DNA of 64,000 bases from Paracoccus sp. MA (GCF_020990385.1 NZ_CP087598.1:62001-126000); one strand, 5' to 3'; numbered from the stretch's first letter, positions 44,832 to 54,010 are shown. Notes: a model not told the origin generated them from the letters alone. Numbers and translations: made by a program.

Positions 44832-45870
44832 AATTGCCGCCGACCGGATCGACGTGGTCGCCCCGAACCTGAAACGCCGCCTGTCGGGCGTGACGGCGAC
44901 CGTGGTGCGGCTGATCCCGGTGCAGGCGACGATGATCGGCATCGTCGCCACCGGCCCCGGCCTGCCGCCCGGCCTGCCGCATATCCCGCTGGCCCGCGCC
45001 GCCAGCCTGCCGCGCGACCGCTGGCGGGTCTGGCATGCGCGCCGCAATACCGAAATGGCGCTGGGGCTGATCCTGCGGCATGTGCTGCGGCGGCGCTATC
45101 GCCTGCTCTTCACCTCGGCCGCGCAGCGCCGGCATACCGGCTTCACCCGCTGGCTGATCCGGCGCCAGGACGCGCTGATCGCCACCTCGCCGCAAGCCGC
45201 GCGCTATCTCGAACGTCCCGCCACCGTCATCCTGCATGGCGTGAACCTGTCGGTCTTTCACCCCGCCGCCGACCGCGCGGCGCTGCGGGCCGAGCTGGGC
45301 TTCGCCCCGGACGACATCGTCATCGGCTGTTTCGGCCGCATCCGGGCGCAGAAGGGCGTCGACCTGCTGGTCGAGGCGGCGCTGCGGCTGTTCCCCCAGC
45401 GCCCGCGCGCGAAACTGATCTTCACCGGCCGCGTCACCGCCGACAACCAGGCGTTCTTCGAGGAACAGAAGGCCAGGATCGCCGCGGCCGGCCTCTCGGA
45501 CCGCATCCGCTTCCTAGGCGAGGTGCCCTGGGAACAGGTGGTGCGCAACTATCAGGCCATCGACCTTTTCGCCGCGCCGGCCCGCTGGGAGGGCTTCGGC
45601 CTGACCCCGCTGGAGGCCGCGGCCTGCGGCGTGCCGACCGTCGCCGCCCGTGCCGGCGCCTACGAGACGCTGATCCGCGACGGCGAGACCGGCAGCCTGG
45701 TCCCGCGCGAGGATGCCGAGGCGCTGGCCGCGGCGCTGGCGCGCTGGCTGGACGACGATGCCGGGCGGCTGGCGGCGGGGCAGGCGGCCCGCACCCATGT
45801 CGAGGCGAATCACGCCATCGAGGCCGAGGCCCGCGCCATCACCGAGGTCTATCGCGGGCTGCTTTCGTGA
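44824..45870 (+). CDS. Family 4 glycosyltransferase (LpcC-like mannosyltransferase)
   Basis: A 348-residue GT-B glycosyltransferase. The N-terminal half starts at DRIDVVAPNLKRRLSGVTATVVRL. GVNLSVFHPAADR, then GCFGRIRAQKGVDLLVEA, and the nucleotide-sugar site RWEGFGLTPLEAAACGVPTVAARAGAYETLI (EX7E-type) are typical of GT4. The opening matches LpcC, the lipopolysaccharide-core mannosyltransferase of rhizobia. Cytoplasmic face of the inner membrane. It is coupled to the MFS gene upstream and to the GT29-like gene downstream by a GTGA overlap, suggesting a shared glycan role. Confidence 0.88.
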   Translation: MPEIAADRIDVVAPNLKRRLSGVTATVVRLIPVQATMIGIVATGPGLPPGLPHIPLARAASLPRDRWRVWHARRNTEMALGLILRHVLRRRYRLLFTSAAQRRHTGFTRWLIRRQDALIATSPQAARYLERPATVILHGVNLSVFHPAADRAALRAELGFAPDDIVIGCFGRIRAQKGVDLLVEAALRLFPQRPRAKLIFTGRVTADNQAFFEEQKARIAAAGLSDRIRFLGEVPWEQVVRNYQAIDLFAAPARWEGFGLTPLEAAACGVPTVAARAGAYETLIRDGETGSLVPREDAEALAAALARWLDDDAGRLAAGQAARTHVEANHAIEAEARAITEVYRGLLS

Positions 45871-46481
45871 CCCGGCTGGGTTTCCTGGTCGCCCGCACCC
45901 TGCGGGACGAATCCGCGTTGCAACGCCTTTCGGTTCCGCAAGCCGGGCTGCTGGCGGCGCTGCGGGACAAGCATGTCGCGCTGGTCGGCAATGCCCGCGC
46001 ACTGGCCGAGACCGATCACGGCGCGCGGATCGACGCCGCCGATCTGGTGATCCGCATCAACGGCGCGCCGATGCCCTCGGCCGAAAGCCATGGCGGACGT
46101 ACCGACTGGCTGGCGCTGGCCGTGCGGCTTTCGCAGGCCGACCGCGCCCGCATCGCGCCGGATCGCATCCTGTGGATGTCGCCCAAACGCAAGCGTCTGG
46201 ACTGGCGGACGGCGACCAGCCCCGGCTTCTACCTGCATCCGCTGGCCGATTATCGGGCGCTGCAGGCCCGGCTGGGCGCCCCGCCCACCACCGGCGCGAT
46301 GATGATCGACCTGATCGCGCGCTCGCAAATGGCGCGGCTGGACCTGTTCGGCTTCGATTTCTTCGCCTCGCTCTCGCTTTCCGGCCGGCGGACCGCCGAC
46401 CAGGTTCCCCATGATTTCAAAGGGGAATCCGAGTGGGTGCGGGAAATCATGCTGGCAGATCGCCGGATTCGTCGGCATTAA
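45867..46481 (+). CDS. GT29-like (sialyltransferase-motif) glycosyltransferase
   Basis: A 204-residue protein with the two sialyltransferase-like motifs. VALVGNARALAETDHGARID followed by DLVIRINGAPMP looks like motif L (nucleotide binding). PTTGAMMIDLIARS near residue 150 looks like motif S, and the C-terminal GFDFFAS ends in a region with HDFKGESEWV. There is no membrane anchor. The start is GTG at 45867, overlapping the GT4 stop. Such short GT29-like proteins occur in marine alphaproteobacteria; whether they transfer sialic acid, Kdo or another acid sugar is unknown. No CMP-sialate synthesis genes are nearby. Confidence 0.72.
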   Translation: MTRLGFLVARTLRDESALQRLSVPQAGLLAALRDKHVALVGNARALAETDHGARIDAADLVIRINGAPMPSAESHGGRTDWLALAVRLSQADRARIAPDRILWMSPKRKRLDWRTATSPGFYLHPLADYRALQARLGAPPTTGAMMIDLIARSQMARLDLFGFDFFASLSLSGRRTADQVPHDFKGESEWVREIMLADRRIRRH

Positions 46482-46524
46482 GCCGAAATCCTGCCAGATC
46501 ATCGGGCGTTTTGACGAAATCTCG

Positions 46525-46553
46525 CTTTCCCTTTGCCGCAATACCCCCTATAT
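46525..46553 (+). promoter_or_regulatory. Candidate promoter of asd
   Basis: CTTTCC (46525-46530), 17 bp, CTATAT (46548-46553), about 23 nt before the RNA-start-to-ATG interval ends at 46583. Same layout as the rpsO promoter at 31788-31760. Confidence 0.45.
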
Positions 46554-46582
46554 CGCGGCGTCCTTTGTTGAAGGAGACCCCA

Positions 46583-47605
46583 ATGGGCTACAAGGTCGTT
46601 GTCGCCGGCGCCACGGGGAACGTGGGCCGTGAAATGCTGAACATCCTGGCCGAGCGCCAGTTTCCTGCTGATGAGGTTGTCGCTCTGGCTTCGCGCCGGA
46701 GCCTTGGCACTGAGGTCAGCTATGGCGACAAGACCCTGAAATGCAAGGACATCGAGGGGTTCGACTTCACCGGCTACGACATCGCGCTGTTCGCCATCGG
46801 CTCGGATGCGACCAAGACCTATGCGCCCATCGCCGCCTCGCAGGGCTGCGTGGTGATCGACAACTCCTCGCTCTATCGCTACGACCCCGAAATCCCGCTG
46901 GTCGTGCCCGAGGTGAACCCGGACGCGGTCGAGGATTACCGCAACAAGATGATCATCGCCAATCCCAACTGCTCGACCGCGCAGATGGTGGTGGCGCTGA
47001 AGCCGCTGCATGACCGCGCCCGGATCAAGCGCGTCGTCGTCTCGACCTACCAGTCGGTCTCGGGCGCCGGGAAAGAGGGCATGGACGAGCTGTGGAACCA
47101 GACCAAGGGCGTCTATGTCCCGGGTCAGGAGGTCGAGCCGAAGAAGTTCCAGAAGCAGATCGCCTTCAACGTGATCCCGCAGATCGACGTGTTCATGGAC
47201 AGCGGCGACACCAAGGAAGAATGGAAGATGGTGGTCGAGACCAAGAAGATCGTCGATCCGGCGATCAAGGTCACGGCGACCTGCGTGCGCGTGCCGGTCT
47301 TTGTCGGGCATTCGGAATCGGTGAATATCGAGTTCGAGGATTTCCTGGACGAGGACGAGGCCCGCGACATCCTGCGCGAGGCGCCGGGCGTGCTGGTCAT
47401 CGACAAGCGCGAGCCGGGCGGCTACTCGACCCCGGTGGAATGCGTCGGCGACTTCGCCACCTTCGTCAGCCGCATCCGCCAAGACGTGACGGTGGAGAAC
47501 GGCCTGAACATGTGGATCGTCAGCGACAACCTGCGCAAGGGCGCGGCGCTGAACGCGGTGCAGATCGCCGAGCTTCTGGGTAATCGCTGCCTGAAGAAGG
47601 GCTGA
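46583..47605 (+). CDS. asd: Aspartate-semialdehyde dehydrogenase
   Basis: A 340-residue enzyme converting aspartyl phosphate to the semialdehyde for lysine/diaminopimelate, threonine and methionine. VVVAGATGNVGREML is the NADP-binding loop. NPNCSTAQM holds the catalytic Cys, and the following QSVSGAGKEGMDEL and PVFVGHSESVNIEFE with the catalytic-site His complete the site. Length is normal. GGAG precedes the ATG at 46583; an upstream extension of the frame lacks homology. It has its own promoter and terminator. Confidence 0.97.
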   Translation: MGYKVVVAGATGNVGREMLNILAERQFPADEVVALASRRSLGTEVSYGDKTLKCKDIEGFDFTGYDIALFAIGSDATKTYAPIAASQGCVVIDNSSLYRYDPEIPLVVPEVNPDAVEDYRNKMIIANPNCSTAQMVVALKPLHDRARIKRVVVSTYQSVSGAGKEGMDELWNQTKGVYVPGQEVEPKKFQKQIAFNVIPQIDVFMDSGDTKEEWKMVVETKKIVDPAIKVTATCVRVPVFVGHSESVNIEFEDFLDEDEARDILREAPGVLVIDKREPGGYSTPVECVGDFATFVSRIRQDVTVENGLNMWIVSDNLRKGAALNAVQIAELLGNRCLKKG

Positions 47606-47621
47606 TCCGATAGGGATATCC

Positions 47622-47660
47622 GAGGGCGCCCCGGCGGGTTCGCGGGGACGCCCTCTTGCA
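47622..47660 (+). terminator. Intrinsic terminator of asd
   Basis: A GAGGGCG/CGCCCTC stem extended by CCCCG/CGGGG with one bulged A, 9-nt loop, then TTGCATTT. It begins 17 nt after the stop. Confidence 0.7.
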
Positions 47661-47709
47661 TTTCCCGCCTCCCTCGCGGACCTTGGCCGGGTCATGACGA
47701 GGGGGTCCG

Positions 47710-49362
47710 ATGCGCCATCTGCTGATTTCCACCGCCATCCTGCTGGCCGGCCCCGCCCTGGCCGACCGTATCGAGACGACAGCGCGCGTGACAGGGGTCA
47801 CCGTCTATCCCTGGGGCGCCGGCGTCACCCGCGAGGCCAGCCTGGACCTGCCCGCCGGCGCGCATGAGCTGGTGATCCCCGGCATTCCCGAAGGCATCGA
47901 CCCCGCCAGCCTGCGCATCGCCGCCGAGGGCGCGGTGATCGGCGCGACCGGCTTCCAGCAGGAACGCGCCCTGCCCGAAACCCCGGAAAAATCCCCCGAG
48001 CTGCGCGCCGCCGAGGACGAGGTCCGCCGCCTGAAGGCCGCGCTGGCCGAACGCGACGCCGGCGTGGCGGGGATCAAGGCCCGGGCCGAGGCGGCCGAGG
48101 ACACCATCGCCTTCCTGATGAAGCTGGCCGAATCCGACGCCGCCGGCACCGGCGATATCGCCGCGCTGACCCGCGTGGTGGGCGAGCAGCTGCTGCAGGC
48201 GCGCCAGACCGCCATCCGCGCCGGGCTCGAAGCCGAAGCCGCCGATGCGGGACGCGAGGAACTGGCCGAGGACCTGGCCCGCGCCGAGGCCCGGCTCGCG
48301 GCGCTGCGCGGCCCGGACGCGGATCGCGGCGCGCTGGTGATCGCCGTGCAGGGACAGGGCCAGCCGGCCCGGATCCGCATCACCAGCCTGACCGATCGCG
48401 CCAGCTGGCAACCGGTCTACGACCTGTCCTTGCAGCGCAAGGAAGGCAAGCTGCGGCTGGATCGCGGGTTGCTGGTGCGGCAGGATACCGGCGAGGACTG
48501 GCGGGGCGTGCATCTGGTCCTGTCCACCGCCCGGCCGATGGACCAGTCGGCCCCCAGCGAGCTGCAGCCGGATTTCCCCCGCATCGCCGATCCGGGGGCC
48601 AAGCTCTACAGCCGCTCGGCCGCGCCGATGGCCGAAGCCGCGATGGATTCGGCCGCCCTGGAATCGATGGAACGCGCCTATCCCGCGGCAGCCCCCGAGT
48701 CCGGGATCGCCGGCTCGGCGCTGGCCGGCCTGGTGGGCGAAACCGTGGTCTACGATTATCCGACGCCGGTGGACATGCGCGACGGAGCCGATGCGCTGCG
48801 CCTGCCGCTGGATTCGCATGAGCTGGCGCCCGAGATCGTCGCCGAGGCGGTGCCGCGCCGCGACGACAGCGCCTATCTGGTCGCCGACACGGTGAATTCC
48901 ACCGGCGCGGTGATCCTGCCGGGCGAAGCGACCTTCCACGCCGACGGCGCCATGGTGGGCCGCGGTGCGCTGCAATTGACCGCTGCCGGGGACGAGATGA
49001 AGCTGGGCTTCGGGCCGCTGACCGGCATCAAGCTGGAGCGCCGCATCCCCGACGAGATCGAGGGCAACCGCGGATTGATCTCGAAATCCTCGGAACGCCG
49101 CGAGACCGCGATCCTGAAGGTGCGGAACCTGACCGGCGAGGAATGGCCGCTGCGGGTGATCGACCGCGTGCCGGTCTCGACCCAGGAAAACCTGCGCGTC
49201 GACTGGTCGGCCAGCCCCCAGCCCGATGAAACCGACCCGGACGGCAAGCGGGGGCTGCTGGTCTGGAACGGCAAGATCGCCGCGGGCGAGGAACGCGACA
49301 TCACCCTGACCACCACGCTGCGCTGGCCCGAGGGGCAGGTGCTGATCCCCGGCGGGGAATAA
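47710..49362 (+). CDS. Mucoidy-inhibitor MuiA-like protein (DUF4139/DUF4140)
   Basis: A 550-residue exported protein. Signal peptide MRHLLISTAILLAGPALA; N-terminal domain with VTVYPWGAGVTREASLDLPAG (DUF4140 pattern); coiled coil of about residues 95-215 (PELRAAEDEVRRLKAALAERDAG and following); C-terminal beta domain DUF4139 starting at RASWQPVYDLSLQ and ending RITNLTT-like ITLTTTLRWPEGQ. MuiA proteins affect exopolysaccharide in Streptomyces, but the mechanism is unknown. Single gene; an Ala/Asp-rich stretch at about residues 285-335 separates the domains. Confidence 0.87.
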   Translation: MRHLLISTAILLAGPALADRIETTARVTGVTVYPWGAGVTREASLDLPAGAHELVIPGIPEGIDPASLRIAAEGAVIGATGFQQERALPETPEKSPELRAAEDEVRRLKAALAERDAGVAGIKARAEAAEDTIAFLMKLAESDAAGTGDIAALTRVVGEQLLQARQTAIRAGLEAEAADAGREELAEDLARAEARLAALRGPDADRGALVIAVQGQGQPARIRITSLTDRASWQPVYDLSLQRKEGKLRLDRGLLVRQDTGEDWRGVHLVLSTARPMDQSAPSELQPDFPRIADPGAKLYSRSAAPMAEAAMDSAALESMERAYPAAAPESGIAGSALAGLVGETVVYDYPTPVDMRDGADALRLPLDSHELAPEIVAEAVPRRDDSAYLVADTVNSTGAVILPGEATFHADGAMVGRGALQLTAAGDEMKLGFGPLTGIKLERRIPDEIEGNRGLISKSSERRETAILKVRNLTGEEWPLRVIDRVPVSTQENLRVDWSASPQPDETDPDGKRGLLVWNGKIAAGEERDITLTTTLRWPEGQVLIPGGE

Positions 49363-49465
49363 GCCGCCGGCGCGATCCGGGGCATCGCAGCCGCCTGGCC
49401 GCCCGTGCCGGCGGCCGGTGCCCGGCATCGGACGGCCCGCGTTCCGCCGCAGCCGGCCCAGCCGC

Positions 49466-50104
49466 CTACAGCGCCAGCGCACCGCTTTCCAGCGCCTCGG
49501 CCAGCCGGTCCACCGCCGCGGCCAGGCGTTCGTCGACCAGATGCAGGTATTGCGTCCAGTCGGACAGATGCGCCAGCTCCTCGGCCCCGTCGGAAATCCC
49601 GCGCAGCCCGATCAGCGGCAGGCGGAAACGCTGGCAGGCGCGCAGCACCGCATAGCTCTCCATGTCCACCATCTCGGCGGCGATCGCATCATAGCCGGGG
49701 CCGCTGACGATGCTCGCCCCGGTCGCCAGGCTGGCCGAGGCGATGCCCGGAATCTGCAAGGGCAGCGCGACGCGCACCGGCAGGCCCAGCATCGGCGTCT
49801 CGCCACGGGCGAAGCCCAGGGGCGAGGCGTCCATGTCGCGATATTCCAGCGTCGAGACCTGATAGACGCCCAGCTGCTCCAGCCGCCGCGATCCCGCCGA
49901 GCCCAGCGACACCACCAGCTCGGGCAGTTCGTCCCGCGCGGCCAGCCGCGACAGCGCCGCGGTCAGCTCGACCGCCGCCTCGACCGGGCCGACGCCGGTC
50001 ATCAGCGGCGAGATCCGCGCCCGCAGCTGCGGCCCGTATTCCGCATCCAGCGCCATGACGAACAGCACGCGCCGGCCGGCCAGAAGATCGGGACTCGCCG
50101 TCAT
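49466..50104 (-). CDS. 5'-methylthioadenosine/S-adenosylhomocysteine nucleosidase-like protein
   Basis: A 212-residue purine nucleosidase-fold protein. The N-terminal FVMALDAEYGPQL has the acidic residue used as proton acceptor. VVSLGSAGSRR, VDMESYAVLRACQRF (substrate ribose-binding Met-Glu) and LRGISDGAEE (catalytic Asp) match MTA/SAH nucleosidases. It would hydrolyse MTA and SAH to adenine and the thioribose or homocysteine compounds. It lies two genes away from the RegB cluster. Convergent to the MuiA-like gene. Confidence 0.85.
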   Translation of the reverse strand: MTASPDLLAGRRVLFVMALDAEYGPQLRARISPLMTGVGPVEAAVELTAALSRLAARDELPELVVSLGSAGSRRLEQLGVYQVSTLEYRDMDASPLGFARGETPMLGLPVRVALPLQIPGIASASLATGASIVSGPGYDAIAAEMVDMESYAVLRACQRFRLPLIGLRGISDGAEELAHLSDWTQYLHLVDERLAAAVDRLAEALESGALAL

Positions 50105-50207
50105 GGCCGCCCCGCCGCGCCAACAGTCCGCCCGAATCTTGCCATGATCGCCTCCGCCAGGTTTCGCACAGGGAAGCGCAGCCGGCCGGGCAGGGCAAGC
50201 CCGGGCG

Positions 50208-51803
50208 TCATCCGGTCAGGGCACGCGACATCGCGGCAGGTTCGGCCGGCTCGGAGCCCTCCGCGACGCGCGGCATCTCGCGCCCGACCGGCAGGGTCGG
50301 GACCGGGGCGGCAAAGCTCAGCAGCAGCCGTCCGCCCGACAGTCCGCGCAGCCCCCAGGACAGCAGCCCGCCCGCCGGCCCCGCCATGGCGCCGCGCAGC
50401 GGCTCGTCCGGATGGGCGGCGTTCAGCGCCTCGCGCAGGATGGCAAGGCCGGGGCTGGAACCGCAGGTCTCCGTCCAGATCGCGACATGGTCGTCCAGGG
50501 TGGCCGGCGCCGCCCGCCCCCAAAGCTCGGCATAGCGGCGGTTCGAGATCAGCAGCTCGCCATTGGCCGCGAAGACCGCCACCCCATCCTCAAGCGCATC
50601 CAGAACCTCGGCGCCCAGCGACAGATCGGCGCGGAACTTCCGGGTCAGCGAGATTTCCGAGGTGATGTCCTCGAACAGGAAGGCCACCGCGCCGTCGGGA
50701 TGCGGCCGGCCGGTCACGCGATAGGTCTGCCCGCCGGGCAGCGACCACATCTCGACATGGTGCCCCGAGGAGGCCGCCGCTTCGAGCGTGTTCATCTGGT
50801 TGCGCCAGCTGCGGTAATCCTTGGGTTCGGGCACCATCCGCGCCTCGCGCAGGCGATCCAGAAAGGCATAGAGGGTCGGCCGCGCGGTCAGGAAGCCGGT
50901 GGCCAGCCCGGTCAGGTCGATCAGCGCCGGGTTGAACAGCTGCAAATTGCGGTCGCGGTCAAAGATCGCCAGCCCGATGGGCAGGTCGGCAAAGGTCTTG
51001 GTCAGGGTCTGGACGAATTCGCGCAACGAGCGTTCGGCCCGCACCGCCGCATCGGCAGGCAGGGCGATGGCCACGGTCTGGTCGGCGACCTCGTGCAGAT
51101 GGCAATCATACCAGCGGCTTTGCCCGCCCTGGTCGATTTGCACCCGCCGCGCCGATCCTGCGGCATTGGCCTGCGCCGGCCGCGCGGATAGGTCGATGAG
51201 CTGCGGCAGCGGCCAGAGCGTCTGCCCCTCTGCCTTGGCCTCGGCCAGGGACAGATAGGCCGAGTTCGCCCAGGTGACCTGGCCCTGCCGGTCCTGGCGC
51301 CAGGCCAGCATCGGCGAATGGTCCATGGTGCTGCGCAGGATCTCCAGTTCTTGCTCCATGGCGCCGAGCGACAGGGAATCGACCAAGATCCCGGCATTCT
51401 CGGCCGCCGGATCGGCCAGCGTCAGGCGCAGCAGCCCGTCGCCCAGATCCTCGGCCCGCAGCCGCAAGGGCTGGTCGCAGGCCCGCTCCTGCAGCTCGAC
51501 GCGCGCGGCGCCGCCCAGATCGGGCAGCAGCGCGCCGAATTCGGGCAGGCGCATGCCCAGCCACGAACTGAGCCGCTGCCAGTCCCCTTCGCCCGGCAGG
51601 TTGGCAAGCAGCGCCCGCGCCGGAGCCGTGGCATCGACCAGCGCCTGATGGCGAAACAGGAACACGATCGGCTCGATCTCGCGCTCCAGCCCGCGCGCGG
51701 CTTGCGCGCCGGCGAAACGCCGGTCCGCCAGCCGGATCAGCCCCAGCGCCAGCAGAACCGCCAGCGCCGCCGCCGCGAAGGCGATGAGGAAATGCGCAAC
51801 CAT
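50208..51803 (-). CDS. Multi-PAS sensory protein without kinase domain
   Basis: A 531-residue membrane-tethered protein. A single N-terminal membrane helix (FLIAFAAAALAVLLALGLI) precedes at least three PAS-like units: around residues 165-215 (MDHSPMLAWRQDRQGQVTWANSAYL), 295-375 (ADLPIGLAIFDRDRNLQLFNPALIDLTGL) and 415-470 (DALEDGVAVFAANGELLISNRRYAELWG). I see no H-box, ATPase or output domain, so it may sense a signal and act on a partner. Same strand as, and upstream of, nothing but a 78-bp gap to regB. The start ATG at 51803 is the only reasonable one. Partner unknown. Confidence 0.82.
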   Translation of the reverse strand: MVAHFLIAFAAAALAVLLALGLIRLADRRFAGAQAARGLEREIEPIVFLFRHQALVDATAPARALLANLPGEGDWQRLSSWLGMRLPEFGALLPDLGGAARVELQERACDQPLRLRAEDLGDGLLRLTLADPAAENAGILVDSLSLGAMEQELEILRSTMDHSPMLAWRQDRQGQVTWANSAYLSLAEAKAEGQTLWPLPQLIDLSARPAQANAAGSARRVQIDQGGQSRWYDCHLHEVADQTVAIALPADAAVRAERSLREFVQTLTKTFADLPIGLAIFDRDRNLQLFNPALIDLTGLATGFLTARPTLYAFLDRLREARMVPEPKDYRSWRNQMNTLEAAASSGHHVEMWSLPGGQTYRVTGRPHPDGAVAFLFEDITSEISLTRKFRADLSLGAEVLDALEDGVAVFAANGELLISNRRYAELWGRAAPATLDDHVAIWTETCGSSPGLAILREALNAAHPDEPLRGAMAGPAGGLLSWGLRGLSGGRLLLSFAAPVPTLPVGREMPRVAEGSEPAEPAAMSRALTG

Positions 51804-51881
51804 CGCGAACCATCCCTGAACAACCCAGACAAATACAACTATAGAGGGATATTTTAAGAAGTGGTTAACGCGACAGGAAAA

Positions 51882-53225
51882 TCAGGCCAGAATCTGCGGA
51901 TTGGGGCCGAGGGCGGCGCGATCGCCGGTTTCGATCATCTCGCGCGGCCAGGTGACCAGCACCTCGGCGCCGCCCTGCGCGCCATTGCCGAAGCGCAGCC
52001 GCGCGCCCGAACGCTCCAGCAGCGCCTTGGCGATGAAGAGGCCCAGCCCCATGCCTTCATAGCTGCGCCCGTCCTCGGCCCGGGGACGCGTGGTCAGGAA
52101 GGGGCTGCCGATGCGCGGCAACAGCGCCGGCGGAAAGCCCGGCCCGTCATCGGCGATCCGCACCCACAGATCGCGGCGGTCGGCGCCGGTCTCGATGGTG
52201 ACGCGCTCGGCAGCGAAATCGACGGCGTTCTGGATCAGGTTGCGCAGCCCGTGGATCACCGCGGCATCGCGCTGGACGATCAACGGCTCGGCGGCGGGCA
52301 GCACGCTGATTTCGGCGCCGCGGCCGCGATGCGGGGCGGCGGCCTCGGCCAGCACCTCGGCCAGCGGGGCCGAGCGGATCAGCAGGTCGTCGCGCCCGGC
52401 CCCGCCCATGGATTTCAGGATGTCGCGGCAACGGTCGGCGGACTGGCGCAGCAGCGCGACATCCTCGGCCAGATCCTCGCGCTCGGGCAGCGCCTCGGCA
52501 AGCTCGTCGGCCAGTTCGGCGCTGACCAGCTTGATCGTCGCCAGCGGCGTGCCCAGCTCATGCGCGGCGGCGGCGACCACGCCGCCCAGGTGCTGCAGTT
52601 TCTGTTCCCGCTCCAGCGCCATGCGCGCGGCGAACAGCGCGTCCGAGGTGGCGCTGACCTCGGCGGCGACCAGCCGGGCGAAGGCGGCGAAGAACACCGC
52701 GCCGATCACGATGGCGAACCAGTGCCCGACCAGCAGCGGCTCGCGCAGCGTCACCAGCCAGCCCGGACCGAAGGTCAGCGGCTGGGCGAAGATCGCGGCC
52801 AGCGTCACCATCAGGAAGGTCGCCACCCCCAGCGCCAGCAGGTGCCGGCCGGGCAGCGCGGTGGCGGCGATGGTCACCGGCGCCAGCAGCAGCAGCGCAA
52901 AGGGATTGGCCAGCCCGCCGGTCAGCGCCAGCAGCGTCGCCACCTGCGCGAGGTCGAAGCCAAGCTGCCAGGCGGCCTCGCGCGCCGAGATGCGGCGGTC
53001 CGGCCGGCTCATCAGCGCCAGGTTCAGCGCCGCCGCCAGGCCGATCACCGCCAGAACCGCCGCCAGGGGGAAGCCGGCGCCGATCAGCAGCGCCGCGCCC
53101 ACCGCCGCAAGCTGCCCGGCGATCGCCACCCAGCGCAGCAGGATCAGGGTGCGCAGGCGGATGGGCTCGGGGCCGGGCTGGCCGGGCAACAGATCGATGC
53201 GGCGGGAAACGAGGCCGATGGGCAC
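51882..53225 (-). CDS. regB: Redox sensor histidine kinase RegB/PrrB
   Basis: A 447-residue histidine kinase. Six membrane helices (about 25-185) contain the ubiquinone-binding GGLANPF at 103-109. The H-box AAAHELGTPLATIK has phospho-His at 222, and the redox-sensitive Cys is at 266 in DRCRDILKSMG. The catalytic domain follows with N-box HGLRNLIQNAVDFA and G-boxes DDGPGFPP and GMGLGLFIAK. In Rhodobacter it phosphorylates RegA under reducing conditions. The start is GTG at 53225 with AGGAGG spaced 8 nt; the upstream frame extension lacks homology. It is transcribed away from senC-regA-hvrA, as in Rhodobacter capsulatus. Confidence 0.95.
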   Translation of the reverse strand: MPIGLVSRRIDLLPGQPGPEPIRLRTLILLRWVAIAGQLAAVGAALLIGAGFPLAAVLAVIGLAAALNLALMSRPDRRISAREAAWQLGFDLAQVATLLALTGGLANPFALLLLAPVTIAATALPGRHLLALGVATFLMVTLAAIFAQPLTFGPGWLVTLREPLLVGHWFAIVIGAVFFAAFARLVAAEVSATSDALFAARMALEREQKLQHLGGVVAAAAHELGTPLATIKLVSAELADELAEALPEREDLAEDVALLRQSADRCRDILKSMGGAGRDDLLIRSAPLAEVLAEAAAPHRGRGAEISVLPAAEPLIVQRDAAVIHGLRNLIQNAVDFAAERVTIETGADRRDLWVRIADDGPGFPPALLPRIGSPFLTTRPRAEDGRSYEGMGLGLFIAKALLERSGARLRFGNGAQGGAEVLVTWPREMIETGDRAALGPNPQILA

Positions 53226-53316
53226 GCGAAGGGCCTCCTGACTGGGACGGGCTTTTGCATTGATACCCGGGGCCGGATGGGCGATCAATGCGACCAAGCG
53301 GACGGAGATGCGCCGA

Positions 53317-53958
53317 ATGGCCAAAGACCGAACGATCCTGATCCTCGGCTGCCTGGCCGCGGTGCTGCTGCTGGCGACCGGCTGGCTGTGGCTGTCGCGT
53401 GGCGAGGCCGATGCCTTCGCCCCCTGCCGCAAGGGCCTCGAGGCCGGCGGGCTGGACGGTCTGGGCGCGCCCTTCGCGCTGACCGACCAGAACGGCGCGC
53501 GGGTGACGGACCGGCAGGTGCTGGCCGGGCCGGCGCTGCTTTATTTCGGCTATACCTATTGCCCGGATGTCTGCCCGATGGACAGCGCGCGCAATGCCGA
53601 GGCGGTCGCGATCCTGGATCAGCGCGGAATGCGGCTTACGCCGGTTTTCATTACCGTCGATCCCAAGCGCGATACGCCGGAGGTGCTGCGCGATTTTACC
53701 GGCGCCATGCATGAGCGCATGATCGGATTGACAGGCAGCCCGGCGGAAATCGATGCGGTCGCCAAGGCCTGGCGCAACTATTACCGGTTGAATGACCAGG
53801 AGGACCCGGAAAACTATCTGGTCGATCACATGACCAATAGCTATCTGGTCATGCCGGGGGCCGGCACCGTCGGTGTTTTCGACCGCGAGCTTTCGGCCCC
53901 GGAACTGGCCGAGCGCGCCGCCTGTTTCATTGACGCGGCGTCAATTGCCGGGATTTGA
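53317..53958 (+). CDS. senC: SCO/SenC/PrrC-family protein
   Basis: A 213-residue membrane-anchored thioredoxin-fold copper chaperone. An N-terminal helix (TILILGCLAAVLLLATGWLWL) is followed by the domain with CPDVC (Cys82, Cys86) and His171 in LVDHMTN, the three copper ligands. It assists insertion of copper into the CuA or CuB centre of cytochrome oxidases and is also known as SenC/PrrC in photosynthetic relatives, where it influences RegBA signalling. The ATG at 53317 has GGAG 9 nt away; an ATG 9 nt upstream is possible. Followed by regA. Confidence 0.93.
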   Translation: MAKDRTILILGCLAAVLLLATGWLWLSRGEADAFAPCRKGLEAGGLDGLGAPFALTDQNGARVTDRQVLAGPALLYFGYTYCPDVCPMDSARNAEAVAILDQRGMRLTPVFITVDPKRDTPEVLRDFTGAMHERMIGLTGSPAEIDAVAKAWRNYYRLNDQEDPENYLVDHMTNSYLVMPGAGTVGVFDRELSAPELAERAACFIDAASIAGI

Positions 53959-54010
53959 CCGGCTGGACAAAACATCCTAATCAACCGTGAACTTTCAAGG
54001 GCAAGGAAAT

